From NCBI GenBank assembly GCA_009760855.2, contig WPIO01000002.1, forward strand, positions 14,070,001-14,130,000: DNA of 60,000 nt. The letters are read 5' to 3'. The notes beneath the pieces were generated by a model. The model was not told the DNA's origin. It saw nothing but the letters and a program-made list of their open reading frames with translations, and did no database searches. This document shows positions 25,422-39,300 of the stretch, in pieces (position 1 is the first letter of the stretch; every line of letters begins with the position of its first letter). The DNA is from Cristatella mucedo. Taxonomy: Eukaryota > Bryozoa > Phylactolaemata > Cristatellidae. The translations under genes were made by a program, and so were the position numbers.

Positions 25422-28400
25422 ATACTGATTAAAGTGAGAAAGCCCGGCCTTCCCTCGGTCACGCTGCAAGGTGGCACACTTTCGGCACGTGGCAAGATGG
25501 TGCAGCATTGTCTTTTGTGATAAATAAATAAATAAATCCTAGCTGATTAAACAGCCTCTTTTTGTATAGCGACCGAAGAGCCTTAACGGCTATCACCACC
25601 GCTTGCTGTAGCGATAAAGAATCGCCCACTGCAGGAATTGAACCCACGACCTCGGGACCGAGGTCGTGAAAGCAACCACCTTACCTAGTGTGCCATCACG
25701 GCTCACCAATCGGTACTTCTGGAAGTTACATGTAATAGACGTGTAATGTACGTCTACTATACCTTGGCAAAGCGAGTCCACAAGCAATGAGCTGCTCGTA
25801 TGTGCGTGTGTGTGTGTTTGTGTGTGTCCTAAAGCACCATGAACTTGATATCCTTTTAGGTTCCTTCATTCTTTGGCTCCAGCCTACCTATCACATCTAC
25901 TCCCCCACCAGCCAAGCATCGTACCACCCGCTTGTCGGAAACTAACTGTTTACCTGTACCTCATACAAACCTCAAATCCTTTGGAGACCATGCAATATTT
26001 AGTTCGTATGCTCCCAAAGCCTGGAACTCTCCCGACTTGCGTCACATCCCCTAACTTGACCACATTTAAAAAGAAATTAAAAATGCACCTATTTATGACA
26101 GCATTTAGTAGGTCCCTGTGATTCGTCCTTCATGTGCTTATTCGTGCTGACACTGCATGCTGCCACTAACCACATTTGCATGCTGACCCTGTGCATGTCA
26201 CCCTTAACCATGTTATTCATGTTGTTTATCAAGCATGATACCATTCGATCGTGTTTCGTTTGCAGCAAATGGAAAGTGCCTAGAAAGAGATTGAGTTCTC
26301 TGAGGGTGCTTTATCAAGTGTATTATAATTTTATTATCCTGCAATAATGCTTTAAAAATAAAAATATAATATAATTCATTAGTATAGCACCCGAAGAGAA
26401 CTTAAATCTCTATTCAGTCACTTCACATATGCTTCGGGGCTCGAGCCCACGACCTCAGCCAGACCTTGCTCGGGGCAAGCACCTTAACCGTTGGATCAAA
26501 CCAGCGCTTTATCAATAAATGTCCCCTTTTTCATTTTTCTAGGTCGGCCTAGTCATAAAAAGTGACTTGCGCCTATTATGGGATTTGACATTTATAGTGC
26601 ATAGTATAGAATGTGTTGCTTTTTCTAGACAGCCATGAGGAATTCACCAAGAAACTGTAATCTTGACTTTCCAAGCACGTCAGAAGGTCGACGATGCAGC
26701 TATTCTTACATCAAAAGATAGTTCATGTTGGCTAGGAATGGCATGGCGATCGTTACATCGGTTACGGTCATGTGAATGATTAATAAATCCAGGGGGATGA
26801 ATCTCAAGTTTAGAGGTGATAACTCTTCAAGCCTTACCAAGCCTCCAGCTAATTACTTTAGTCTTCACTAGTGGATAAACTTTGCCTAGCCATAACTCAT
26901 GCTAGTAATGCTTCTCTTGACAAAGGGGTTGTTCCAAAGCCATGCAAAGTAGTCGTAGGGCCACTTATTAGTAAAGCCCGGATTAGATTTGGAGGTCCTA
27001 GAGGTAACTATCGCCAATTCTCCCTTCTTCCTTGTTTGTCCCAGACTCTCGAAAAGATTGTCACAATGCAGCTTGTGGAAAACGTTGAGAAGAATGAATT
27101 GTCAGAAAATTTCAGTCGTGATTCAAGTGATATCACCCCACTAAAACTGCTCTCCTCTGTGTGATCAATGATATTCTAAGCAGTAGCAATGGTAGCAATG
27201 TCACCGCCCTGGTCCTGCTTGATCTATCAGCAGCTTCAGTGGGGTGATATCACTTGAATCACGACTGAAATTTTCTGACAATTTATTCTTGTCAATGTCA
27301 GATCTATCAAACTTCAGGTTTTATGGCCAAGCTACTCAAGACCAACAAAAGTAACCCCACTACTCATCTTGTCCGACCGCATGGTCTGAAAGAATGAGAA
27401 GCTGGGTCTCAGATACACAGCTATAACAGCTGGGTGTCATCAATGGTCAGGAGAATGGCATCGAGCTTCTCCACGACAACCTGGTTGCAAATAAGTGGCC
27501 CCTTGCTAGTTAGTAAATAGACATTTAACAGGGGGAGTTAAGCAAAAGTCACGACGTGTTGGGACTAGAAACTCGTGGAGAAACCAGCAACCACTTTTTT
27601 GAAGTTAAGTCACGCACTGGTTCCTGTCAGCTTTTGCTTCACCCCTGTGAGATTGGCCGTTTTTGTTGTTGTCAGGTGTGCTTTTCGTGTAGTGCTCATC
27701 TTTAACGATCGAGGTCAATGTGAATGTATTTGATGACCGAGGGCGTGGGCTCGAGCCCCGCAGCATACTGGGCCGTGATAGCCCAGGAGGTGAGGTCCTT
27801 GCTCTTACGAGACCAAGGTCGTCGGTTCAAATCCTGCAATTGGGCGATCTTTTATTGCCAACTGCAAGCCGTGGTGATAGCCGATAAGGCCTTTCTGCAA
27901 ATATTGGTCCAGCGGTTAAGGTGCTCGCCCCGACCAAGGTCTAGCTTAGGACGTGGGCTCGAGCTCGGAGGCATATGTGAAGCGCCTGAATAAAGATTAA
28001 GTTCTTTTAGGGCGCTATACAAATGAATTATATAATTTATACTATACAAATGAGGCTGTTAAATCAGCTAAGATTTTTTATGTGAAACACCTGAATAAAG
28101 ATTAAGTTCTCTTAGGGTGCAATACAAATAAATTATATTATTATTCCACTAAATCTAATTTTTGGTTACCGATCCATGTGAAAGTTTTGGGCACCGGACC
28201 AGGTGGAGTCACTGGTTGTTCACAGGTATATAACCTATATGAACCATTCTAAACGGCTCCGATGCAAATTGTACCAACCGCCTACTAGCGGTGAAAGCAC
28301 TAGTAAAGATACAACCAAAAACTTCTTTAACGCAGGAGCAAACAAAGAAACAGCAGCAAGATATAGACGATGTCAAAAACCAGAAAGGCCATGCAGTCGC

Positions 28401-30350
28401 CAAATAGACCATGCCTGCTTCTGTTTAAATTTTATCAGATGAGATTTTAAACCTTATATTTGTGCTGTTCACCCACCTCTGTTGACGAATAGTGCCGATA
28501 GAGATGTTGGTATTGAGGAGTACACTAGTGTGCCGAGTAGACGCTCTGTTGTTGTAGGCTTGCCAGGCATTCCAACGCACTTCCCTGCTGCTGCAGTAAC
28601 TTAATACAGCGTTGAAGACAGCAGGATGCAAGGTAACTTGCCATGGTCCCCGGGCAGGATTGCTCCTATAAATGTCAAAGTAGAGTTGCACTGCGTGATG
28701 CGAGCCTTAGCAATGCAGCAAATCAAGAATGAAGTGTACATTCTTCGGCAAAAAGTTTGACATTTCCCTCGTTGAAAAAGGAAATATTTAAATTTGTGTG
28801 CCTAATAACCCTTTATATTCGATTGAACGAGTCTGTTATGGAGTGAAGAGTCGCTCACCCCAATGCTGGAGCTTTGGGCCATTGCGGGTGGGGTAGCTGG
28901 CTTAATCAGCTGCGCTCATCTCTAGGCATGATGGTCCCCCTACCTAATGACAGGCAACAGTACGAAGGCACCCAGGTACGACAAACTATGCGGTTTGACA
29001 ATAGCTTTAACTCTCTTACAATCGCTCTGCTCACAGTTAAGTGGTTCCTTCATAGCACGTGGCAAAGCAATTGTGATAAGCCAGGTGAGTCGTTGCATTC
29101 AAGACACAGAACCAGTTACTCAAACAGCCATCAATTCTAGCATTCTTTTACCGGATGACCATCTGCTACTGTCTGCAACGGCAGATGTGCTTGCATGTCA
29201 ACCATAGCAGATTAAAAGGACGTCAGTGAAGAATTACTGAACCTAGATCACGTTTATCCATACAAGGCCTTCCAATGTACACACATTCGATCGGGACATC
29301 GCAAACATGCTCGGCATAAAGATCCCACATAAGTGTAAGCATGTCCACTTGCACTAGCCCGTGCTCTCCAAGTACAGAACAGGGATTATTTTGGATCTTC
29401 GGAATGACATCCTATCTTTGGTCTTGCTGGAAATCTTAGCCCAGCCGTAACTGAGGCTTTTAATACATGGATATAAAGGTTGTTCTTTCGTTATTCAAGC
29501 TGGCAACCTTTCGACCAAAACTTGAAGCTGGGATAGGATTTTTAAGTCTTGGAATTCATCGCCCCATCTCCCTTATTCTTTTTGTCCAGATACTAAAAAA
29601 GATCGAAAAGCAACTTGTGTAACACATTGACAAGAATTATTAAACAGAAAAATTTCAGTTGGGATTCAAGCGACACTATTCCACAGACACTTCTCTTTAT
29701 TTGTGAGACTAACGGCATTATAGGTACTAAAGATAATGGTAACATCACTCTCCTGGCCCTGCATGATCTATCGGTGACATTCGACACTATTGATCACAAA
29801 ATCATTTTGGAAAAACAAGTCGGGGCAATGGCACAGCTTGTCGCTTCTATGCCTACGGCAATCAAGTGTACTTGCAATTTAAACCATCAGCATCAGCTGT
29901 GAGTATTGATAAACTGAATGCAAAACATGTTGATTTCTCTGCCAATTTGGTTACACTAAACGACGATACAATCAAACTTATTCTCAGAGGACACTCTAAG
30001 CATATGGCCCAACTAAGTGATTTGGCTCGCCAAATTGTCGTGCTGTAGTGCGACCATCACCATCAGCTCTTTATTTCGATGTATCATGTACCACTTGACG
30101 ACCGCTTGACGTTTAAAAGTTTCATTTTGAAGACTGCTTCCACAGATAGTCGTCGTGTTCAATCATTACGATTAGGAACCAACTGTGGGCGTGACATCAA
30201 CATCACGTGGTTCTGCAGCGGCTGCCCGATGGGCGGTGCTACACGCCGGCACGTGACCATATCTTAGCTTCGCTTTTGGCACTTCTTGCTTGTGCCTAGG
30301 CCAGTCTACCCGCTATCCTCTCTGTCTCTGTCTCTCTCTGTCTCTGTCTC

Positions 30351-30392
<42 letters not shown>

Positions 30393-33300
30393 GTCTCTGT
30401 CTTGTCTGTCTCTGTCTCGTCTGTCTCTGTCTCTCTCTGTCTCCTCCCTCTTTCCCTCTCTCTCTTTTGCACGCTCTCTCTTTCTCCCTCCCTGTCTTGC
30501 TCGTGGCAGCTATCCAGCGTCTGGATATCCACCAGAAGCATGATCTGGGTCACCCTCACTCTTGTCATATCCGACAGTCATATAAGGCAGCAAGGCAAAA
30601 ACCTGGAAGCTGCCACTGGTGGCACTCCAGAGAGGCAGCCATCACTGTCACTTTTTCGCTAAGACTCGGCAGGCCTCTGCAGCTTATACGATGCTCTGAC
30701 TGTGCCCTCGCAACCGATTCCATAGGATAGGTCTGGCACCACCCATCCTCGGTGCTGTCACGAGGTGACCAACTCTATTCAACCATAAAGGATAAGCAAC
30801 ACCTAGTCTCCACCAAGCTAGCAAGTGTACGCGAATTATCTAGTTAGCTTACTTTGTGGTCTGGAAGCAGGCTAGTTAGCCTGAAACAAATACCTGGGAA
30901 ACTGATGTCATTTGAGACTGCTGGATCCTGTTTTATGCACATGAAGCAGGTTTCAGCCGGGACAGGAAGACGGTGGTGCTTGTGTGTCATTGGCATCGCC
31001 TTCGTACAATACAGCGGTCGCCTCACTGAGAATACGTATGAGGGGGTTATGCCATTCATCATTCTTCTTCCTCACGTCGCCGCGCACCCGAGCCCCACAT
31101 ATCTACCTTCTTGGCTGGCTGAAGATCTCATTAGCTGCCAAGGTTCACTTGAAAATGGAAAAATGGTTCAAATTTGGCTGAGCAGCAGAAAAACCCACTA
31201 AAACCCTATAAGCGGTGATACAATTGGTTGCGACGAGTTGGCTAACAAATCCAAAAACTAAGCCCAGCATCTCTTTTGGTGAAAGAACTTCGATGGCTCC
31301 TGGTAGATCGAGTGATACAAAGCAAAATTCTTGCTCTGACCCACAAGGCCTGCCTTGGCTTAGCTGCTTCATGCCTAGCTGACCTGCTGAACCAGTTTCA
31401 GCACTTATCATCTACAGACAATACATTAGCTGTTTCCTCCTTTCACCAAAGATCGTCGGCAGCAGACACTTATGCTCCTCAGGCCTAGACTGTTAAAACT
31501 CAATACTACAAATCTCATGCAATGGCATCTTCTCTCTTCCAGCCAATTCTGGCAAATCCTTTCCAGCTGTTCCTTGCTGCTAATTATATGCTACTCACTT
31601 CCTCGACTGCCTCCTGACTCAATTATGCTTCTCACTTTTACTTTGTTGAATGAGATAGAGCCAGTTGGCTACCGTTTGTGTGCCAAGAGCAGCTTATATT
31701 TCGAGAACTCTACAGTGTAACACCCCTTTAGTCTTTGTAAAGTTACAGATGGAAATAGAGTGCATACATACATGGCAGTCAGCAAAGATCGAGTAAGCAT
31801 TTGGAGCTCCCCTAAGGTGGCCACACCACTTTGAGATGAGGTACCGTTTGATGCACATGAAAGCAACATGCGAGCAAGGTTACCACTAAAAATTAGCAAG
31901 GCAGTGCATGAAAAGAACAATCTGAAATAATAATAAGACATTTGTACAGCACCCGCAGAGAACTAAATCTCTTTCGAGGCACCTGACAAATGCTAAAAGG
32001 AACTATGTCAATGAAAGGCACAAAGCAATAAAGTGTAACCACAGCAAGTGTCATTGGCAACCATACTTATCAGCAGCTATGAATTGTAGTATGCCAGGCG
32101 GAATCTCAGCAATGTGTGCCGGATCAACAATAGTATGCTTGAATAAACTCCCAGACTTTCCAACGTTGTATCTGCAGAAATATAAAACTCGATAATCGCT
32201 TACAGCAGGATTTACACACCACAGCATGCACAGTAGGAATACGTAAAAATGGCACTAGTTCGATCAGCTCGACCGACTTATGTGGGACGTAAGCAACCCG
32301 TGGCTTCTTGTACACAAGCCGCAATAGTCAGGCACATCAGAAGCCAAAACCGCATACACAATGTAAGCAGCACTGCACAAACGATTTGCACGGCATGGAG
32401 TAGACCTTGCCAAAAAAAATAGCAGCTGCATGGCCGTCGTAGTAAATGCAGTGTCCGTGTCCCATGGCTAAAGGCTACGCAAGTAAGACATGTAATAGCA
32501 GAGATGAGCACATTAAACATTACAGGACATGAGGTCAGTTAGTGTGCAAGCACATCCATAAAATTCAAATGACATACCTAAACTGATTCTTCTCAGCAGA
32601 CAGCTTCTTAAGGACAGCGAGAAGCTTCTCTTTCTTGGAATCAGGAAGCTCGGCTCCACTCAGCTTACCCTCAAGCAGATACAGACGTACAAGAGCTCTT
32701 TGGAATGACGTCAATGAGCTAGAGCTGGACTCTAAAGTCTACAGATCGCAAACAGAAACTGTGTGAGCAAACTTATTTTACCAGCAACAATTATGCATGC
32801 ATATATTGGGTGATTTAAAATAAAATCCTGAATTTAGCGCACAATACACAGCAAGTGCAAAACCAAGCCTTAGCCCTTCACATGAGATCTAGATGATTAC
32901 ATGTCAGAAAATATTTCCCTTGTGTTTGTTGTACCTTTAACTGTGTGTTCCACTAAACTTGTACAGACTTGCACTGCCGACTGCATCCAGTTTGAGCACC
33001 TTCGGCAGAAAACCGTTCATACACCAAGCTGGACAACCCTACCGATGAGTTCTCAGGAATCTAATGAAATGCAGAGTATTTTCCCTGCAATTCACGCCAC
33101 GGGGCTCCAAATATTACTAGCAGACCTTGCAAGCTTGTTCAGAGTTTGACAGCTCTATTCACAGGCAGGCTACCTATGTAGCTCCACGGCCCCCATTCTC
33201 TAGAAAATTCAAGTTTGACTTAATTAAGACCAAGAAATATAAGCATAAGAACTTCCGGTAGTAACAGTGTTAGGAAAAGTACTTTAGGTAAGCTAGGGGT

Positions 33301-36300
33301 ATGGTGCTCAAATTTGACGACCCAGGGCGTGGTTTCGAGTCCTGCCACAAGAAATCGTTTATGTCTCCAGGCATACGAAGACTACTGTAGATCATACTAG
33401 TCGATCCTAGCCAAGGCCAAAACTAGCTTCTACCAAAATATTGTTGAATCACAGATGCACAATCAAAAAAAGCAGATGTCTACCATAAACCATGTCCTTA
33501 ACGGCTCCCAGGTAATCTGCTTACCTAGTGATCCTTGTGGTGACCTAGACGATCGATTCTCTAGCTTCTTTGTCAGCAAGATAGACAAGATCACAGAGTC
33601 CATCCCTGAAGTTGCAGCATCCCAGCTGGACTCGTGTCCCTCAATTAAATCCGCAAAGGACTCCTGTCTCTCGATTCAGTGCACTATCTCGATACTTACA
33701 TTCAAAGAGGCCAAAGAAGACTACTAGTCCTCTAGTTCCCACCGTCCTATTTCTACGATGCTTAGATCTGTTGCTGCAATGCACCTATCCATGCACTTTT
33801 CAAAAAGGCTGTTGTTAGGCCAATAAGTAAAAAAGCAACACTAGACAGAGAACTTGAGCTGATTCCGGCCAGTCTACTTCTCCTTTCCTATCAAAGACAC
33901 TGCAACGAGTTGTGGCAGACAAACTAAACTCATATATTGAGACCGCATGCCTAGCGAGTAAGTTACAGTCTAGGTTTACAGGTAATCACACAGAGTCAGA
34001 ATTTCTTAGGATGTATAACGACCTTCTCAGGAATACAGGCTTGGGTAAAGTCTGCTTGCTTGTTTTTTTTGGCAGCTTTCGATACTGTGGATCACGAAGT
34101 GATCTTCTTGAGCATCTCACATCTCGCCTGGGCATTACTGGCACTGCACTGCAATGGTTCAGGTCCAATCTCAGTGGGAGACTCGATGGGAACAAAAATG
34201 ATCATCAATGAAGCAGTAATAAAGTAAGGGGCACCTCGGGGCTCTGTGCTCAGTCTGCCTCTTTTCACAGTTTAAACACTCCCTCTAGCTGAAGTGATCG
34301 CCAAGCACAATTTAGGCTTTCACTTCTATGCAGATGACACTTAGTTGTACCTTTGCTTTGAACCCACCCAGCCCTCGAGCATGCCGAATTCTCTACACAC
34401 CCTTGCTGCATGAATTGATGACATCCGCATATGGATGGAAGCAAACTTGCTTAAACTGAATGACGACAAAACCAACTTACTAGTTAAGGGCAAACAAGCC
34501 TCATTCAGTAATAATAAAAATACATGTTTATTAGAGCATCAAGTAGGTCTTTGTGATTCGTCCTTCGTGTGCATATGTCTGCTTACACTGTGCCTGCTGC
34601 TTGCAGATGTTACCATCGATCATTTGGATTTGCTCTATATACAACATCTGCAAAATGCCTAGAAAGAGATTAAGTTCTCTGAGGATGCTACACAAACGTA
34701 ATGTTATTATTATTATTTATTGCCTACTGCAAGTAGCAGGTAGTAGTTAAGGCTCTCCTGCTGCTTAACAAATGAGGCTATTCAATCAGCTGACTTTTAC
34801 TACACCCCAATTATTTGGCTGGAACATTTTTCTGGTGCATTTGATGCAAACACGGCTACGATCTTTACTTTTCATGCACCAAAAGCTTGTCTGTAAAGAG
34901 CCTTCATGTACAGCACATCCAAGGTGACTAGCACCTCACATACTGTACATGTGACACGGTGGACAAGGGAAGCTCCAGTCGAAGTTTGGCTGACTCTTTC
35001 AAAAGTTGTTCAATTACACCGGGCTGTCCTTGCAATTGTTCAAGTTGCTCAGCACAGAAATACCAGTTTCTACCAAATTCCTCCATAGTACAGGCATACA
35101 GCAAGATCGAAGTAAGGTAATCGTTTGTGAGAACTTCCGATCAATGGTTTGGCCAGAAGCATTTATTCTAGTAGAGTTCCAGAGTGAGTTTGAGGCACTA
35201 ATTAATCCTTTAAACAGTATATGCTACAAAGCCAAGTTTGCAATACAGCTCGTGATCCTTTTCGAGATTAATTGATGAGTGAAAATCTGCACATTCTAAT
35301 TCTGAAAATGACTTACATATAGAACATGCACGATAAAACCGGTTGATTGGTACTGAATTAGACAACCTTAATTGAGTCTAAACAATTTCAAAACCTTTGG
35401 AGGCTGTGGTGCTAGGTTCCCATGCACCTAAAGCCTGGATGTATTGACATCACATCTCCTGACTTGACGACATTTAATGCAAGGCTACAAACCAAAAGCA
35501 AACCCAAGGCACCATGTAAAAATACTTTTCGACAGCCCCAAAACATACACTCTGGCTGTTGATATGTATGCATTTAGAGTGACGTCGCCCTATCATTGTA
35601 CTTAATTACCTCTCTTATCTAGCCAAGCAAGAAGGCTAACAGCTCTCGAGTTGTCTCTTCTCTGTAGCACATTTCATTACTGAAAAGGTCGGCTTCTGAT
35701 GCAGGCCGATCACAACCCCTCAGCTGCCTGTCGATATCGTCCCACAAAAGTTCAATAGGTTCGGATCTGGTAACTGATCTGGACTGCTGCATGAGCACCA
35801 CATCGGATTCGTTAAAAGGGGTAGTATTTAAGTTATTGTTAGGCAAGCAAGTTGGATTTCAAAGCTCAAATACTCTGTTTTGGGAGTCGTTATTTTTTAC
35901 AATAAGATAACGACCCTAACCATGCTAACAGGATGCTACTAGAGCTCACTGCCTATTGACTCACTTTGCTGAGTCTATACAATACTGGACACAGATTTAC
36001 GAGTATTAAAGTCACTCCCGGAAGTACTGGTTGCCACCTTGCCACGTGACGGACAGACTTGCTCGCTTTAATTATTAGGAATAGCATACAAAACAGTCGA
36101 CGCACCAGTATGCTGCACTCCAGTAGGCTCTTCGAGCGTCTTCCTGCTGGAAGATGATGTGGCTCTGCTTACTGCTTGCGTGATCAGACTGTTCTAGCCA
36201 TATCAGTGTGCTGAGCATACTTTTAAGCCGCTCTGTGTCTGCAATCGATCGACCACTGGCTGAATCTAATGCCCTATGACTGGAATGCAAAGTAGGCTTG

Positions 36301-39300
36301 TTATCAGGAGGTGTAATGGCCCTTGGAAGTTCAGGGCTAGCCTTTTTTGCCTTCTACAGTCAGTTCCAGTGCTGGGTGATCATTCGGAGTTGATTGTTTG
36401 CCACTAGTATGTGAACAACTGGAATAGCTTTGGCAGTTCGTGCTAGTGCTCACGTATATATGCGAATGAAAAATGCACACACTACACTGAGAGGACTGTA
36501 AAGACTGTAAACAGGACTGTAAAGTACTTATTTGAGCTTTACATATGCCGAAGGGCTCGAGCCCTAGTCGTTAAAGGCAAGTATTACCGCCTGGGCCACA
36601 CAAGGACGGCACTTCCCACCTGAAAACAGCTGTTGTCTAGTGAAATCCTTAAAAAACCACAAGGAGAACCTAACTTGCATCGACCAAAGCAGCTAACTCC
36701 CATCTGCCACTCTTATCAAAAATAGGTGAACCAGTGGTGGTCCAACAGCTATACTAATACATCAATTAATCGCATCTTTTAAGCATAATCCAAACAGAAC
36801 TTAAAGCTAACCATTCCATTGAAACTAATAATTTTAGGGTTACCAGATTCGTTCAATGACCTGTATACTGAAGATCAGGGCAGTGCTTTCTACTAGTTTT
36901 CCTGCATATTTTAGCAGCATTTGACACATTTGGTCGCAGTATTCTTCTAGAGCACCTCACGCCGTGCCTACATATAACAGGGTCAGTGCTAAATTGGGTT
37001 AGGTCCTACTTCAGTGATAAATGTCATGAGTGTAAATAGATGTAAATGTGGGAATGTGTGTCATCCAAGGAGCCATAAAAGTATAAGAGTACCTCTGGGT
37101 TAGGTCTTAGGTCTGCCTCTTTTCCCTTTCAATATATACCCTCAGGCCGATAAAATCGCAAAGCACAATATTGGCTTTAATTTCTACACAGATGACACAC
37201 AGCTCTAACCTCTCAGCTTCGACCCATCTAAGCCTTGCTCTAGATTTGAGTCGATTAATTCTCTTGGAGCCTGCATAAACAACATTCACACTTGGATGGC
37301 TACTGATTTCCTGAAGTCAAACGAAGATAGGACCAACACACTAGCTATGGGCAAGCCTAGTATTGCACTCAAGTTGCAAAAGTTTAACAAGCAGCATGCC
37401 AGTGACGTCTACCCATAGTCGGGGCATGCAATTCCCAAACAATTCGTCATTTGGTGAGCTTATTTTCTCTGCTATCAAACCAGTCTACATGCAGCTAAAG
37501 AAACTGCCCAAATCTGGACGTGCTTACTACACAAGAATACTGCAGCCAAACCAGTTAGCGAGTACATGACGTCACATCTAGATTCCTTCAACTCCCTTTA
37601 TTCAGGGCTCCCACCCAGGTCCCTCAATCGTCAGCAATTATTTAACAGCTGGTCTGGTCTATCAACAAGGGCATGGATGCCACATTACTTAATCTGTCTG
37701 AGCTTCACTGGCTCCGTAAGATGTATTCAATCGAATTCAAGATCTTCACTCTCTTGCACCAGCCTACGTATCCAACCTCATTGCTGCTACTGAGTTCTCA
37801 GACTGATCGCCTCCTTGGTTTTCAGTCGCCTTGCCATTCATTGCACTTGGTTATTGCTTCACTTAAAGTGAATTTTAAATCGCCCCTGATAAAGATTTAG
37901 TTCTCTCAGGGTGCTATAAAACGATTTATTATTATGATAGCACTGTAGGAAGTTAGACAGTTTTAGTGCAATATTAGGAAAACTTCCATTTTGCTGCAGA
38001 CAGTGTGATTGATACAGACAAGTACACATTGACCAGATTTTGCGATAAGGAAGCAACGAAAAACCTCACCGCAGCAAGGTTGCAATGCGGGTGGATAGCA
38101 AGCCACTGAAAACTACACGTAGTAAATACAGTTCAGGCATGAAGTGGTACAGAGTTGTTAGTGTGACATAAAGGTAGGGACAGAGATAACAAAACAAAAC
38201 AAAAAATACAAAACCGTTTGCAATACTAACCGAATATTCAATCGATGGTAAGCATCTGAACCATCCCAAAACCGATAAGAGTATGTAATACATTTTTAAA
38301 GGCCGATTGAGCAGCAATTGCAATAAACAAAGTCCTCTTTACGAGGTGGTATCGGTAGGGCAAGCTGCCTTTAGAAGGGAGCCACGACGACTACCGAATG
38401 GAGTAGAGAGGATTACATGCCAGTCATAGACCTACAAGCCTGCACTGCCGGTGCAAGGCACCAACTGATTGACCTCGGATAATATGGTGGCACCAACCGT
38501 AAAACTGGTAACTGGTAACTTGTAATATGGTGGCTTAAACCACGAAACTGGTAACTGCACCCACGAGACGGGTCACCTGTGGAGTCCCTCAAGGGTCCAC
38601 GTCCTCGGTCCCTTGCTGTCCTCCGTTTATACTCAACCTCTGGGGGGAAAAAAACAAATGAAAAAATTAAGGCCCATGGAATATTGCAAATATCACTTTC
38701 ATACTGACGATACTCTACATACGCTGTATTTGTCATTCAAAACGTCAGAATCTGCTGCAGCAACTGATAAACTGAATGCTTGCCTTGCCGACGTTCGATC
38801 CTGGATATCGGAAAATTTCTTGTAACTAAATGACAATAAAACCGAACTGCTGCTCATAGGACACCCTAACTAAGCGTATGGCTTGATTAAAAGGTCTTGC
38901 TCTTCTAATAGGTGATACTGTTGTGCGACCATCCCCACACGCCCAAAATTTAGGTGCCGTTTTCGACAGCTGCCTAAATTTTAAAAGCTTCATTCAGAAG
39001 ACTGCTTCTACAGCTAGCCATCACGTCCGATCCCTATCCAAGATTAGGAGCTGTCTTCCAGGGGCTTGCAAAAAAGTTAGCTAGCTCCTTAGTCGCAAGT
39101 CTCTGCTTGATTATTGTAATTCCATTTTGGCTGGGCTACCCAAAAAAGCAACTAGGCCACTGCAGCTGGTTATGAATATGGCTGTAAGGCCAGTTTTAAA
39201 GTCCCTGAGGTTTGACCACGTGTCTCCTTTGCTAAAAGAGCTAGGATGGCTGCCAGTTGAACTGCCAGTTGAACAGCGGATACAAAGCAAAGTGTTTACG

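Noticed and set aside
20449-25520. Open frames such as CVCVCV, HTHTHT and YIYIYI
   Set aside because: Translations of dinucleotide microsatellites.
30286-30730. Ser/Leu-rich ORFs up to 146 codons
   Set aside because: Low-complexity pyrimidine tract read in several frames.
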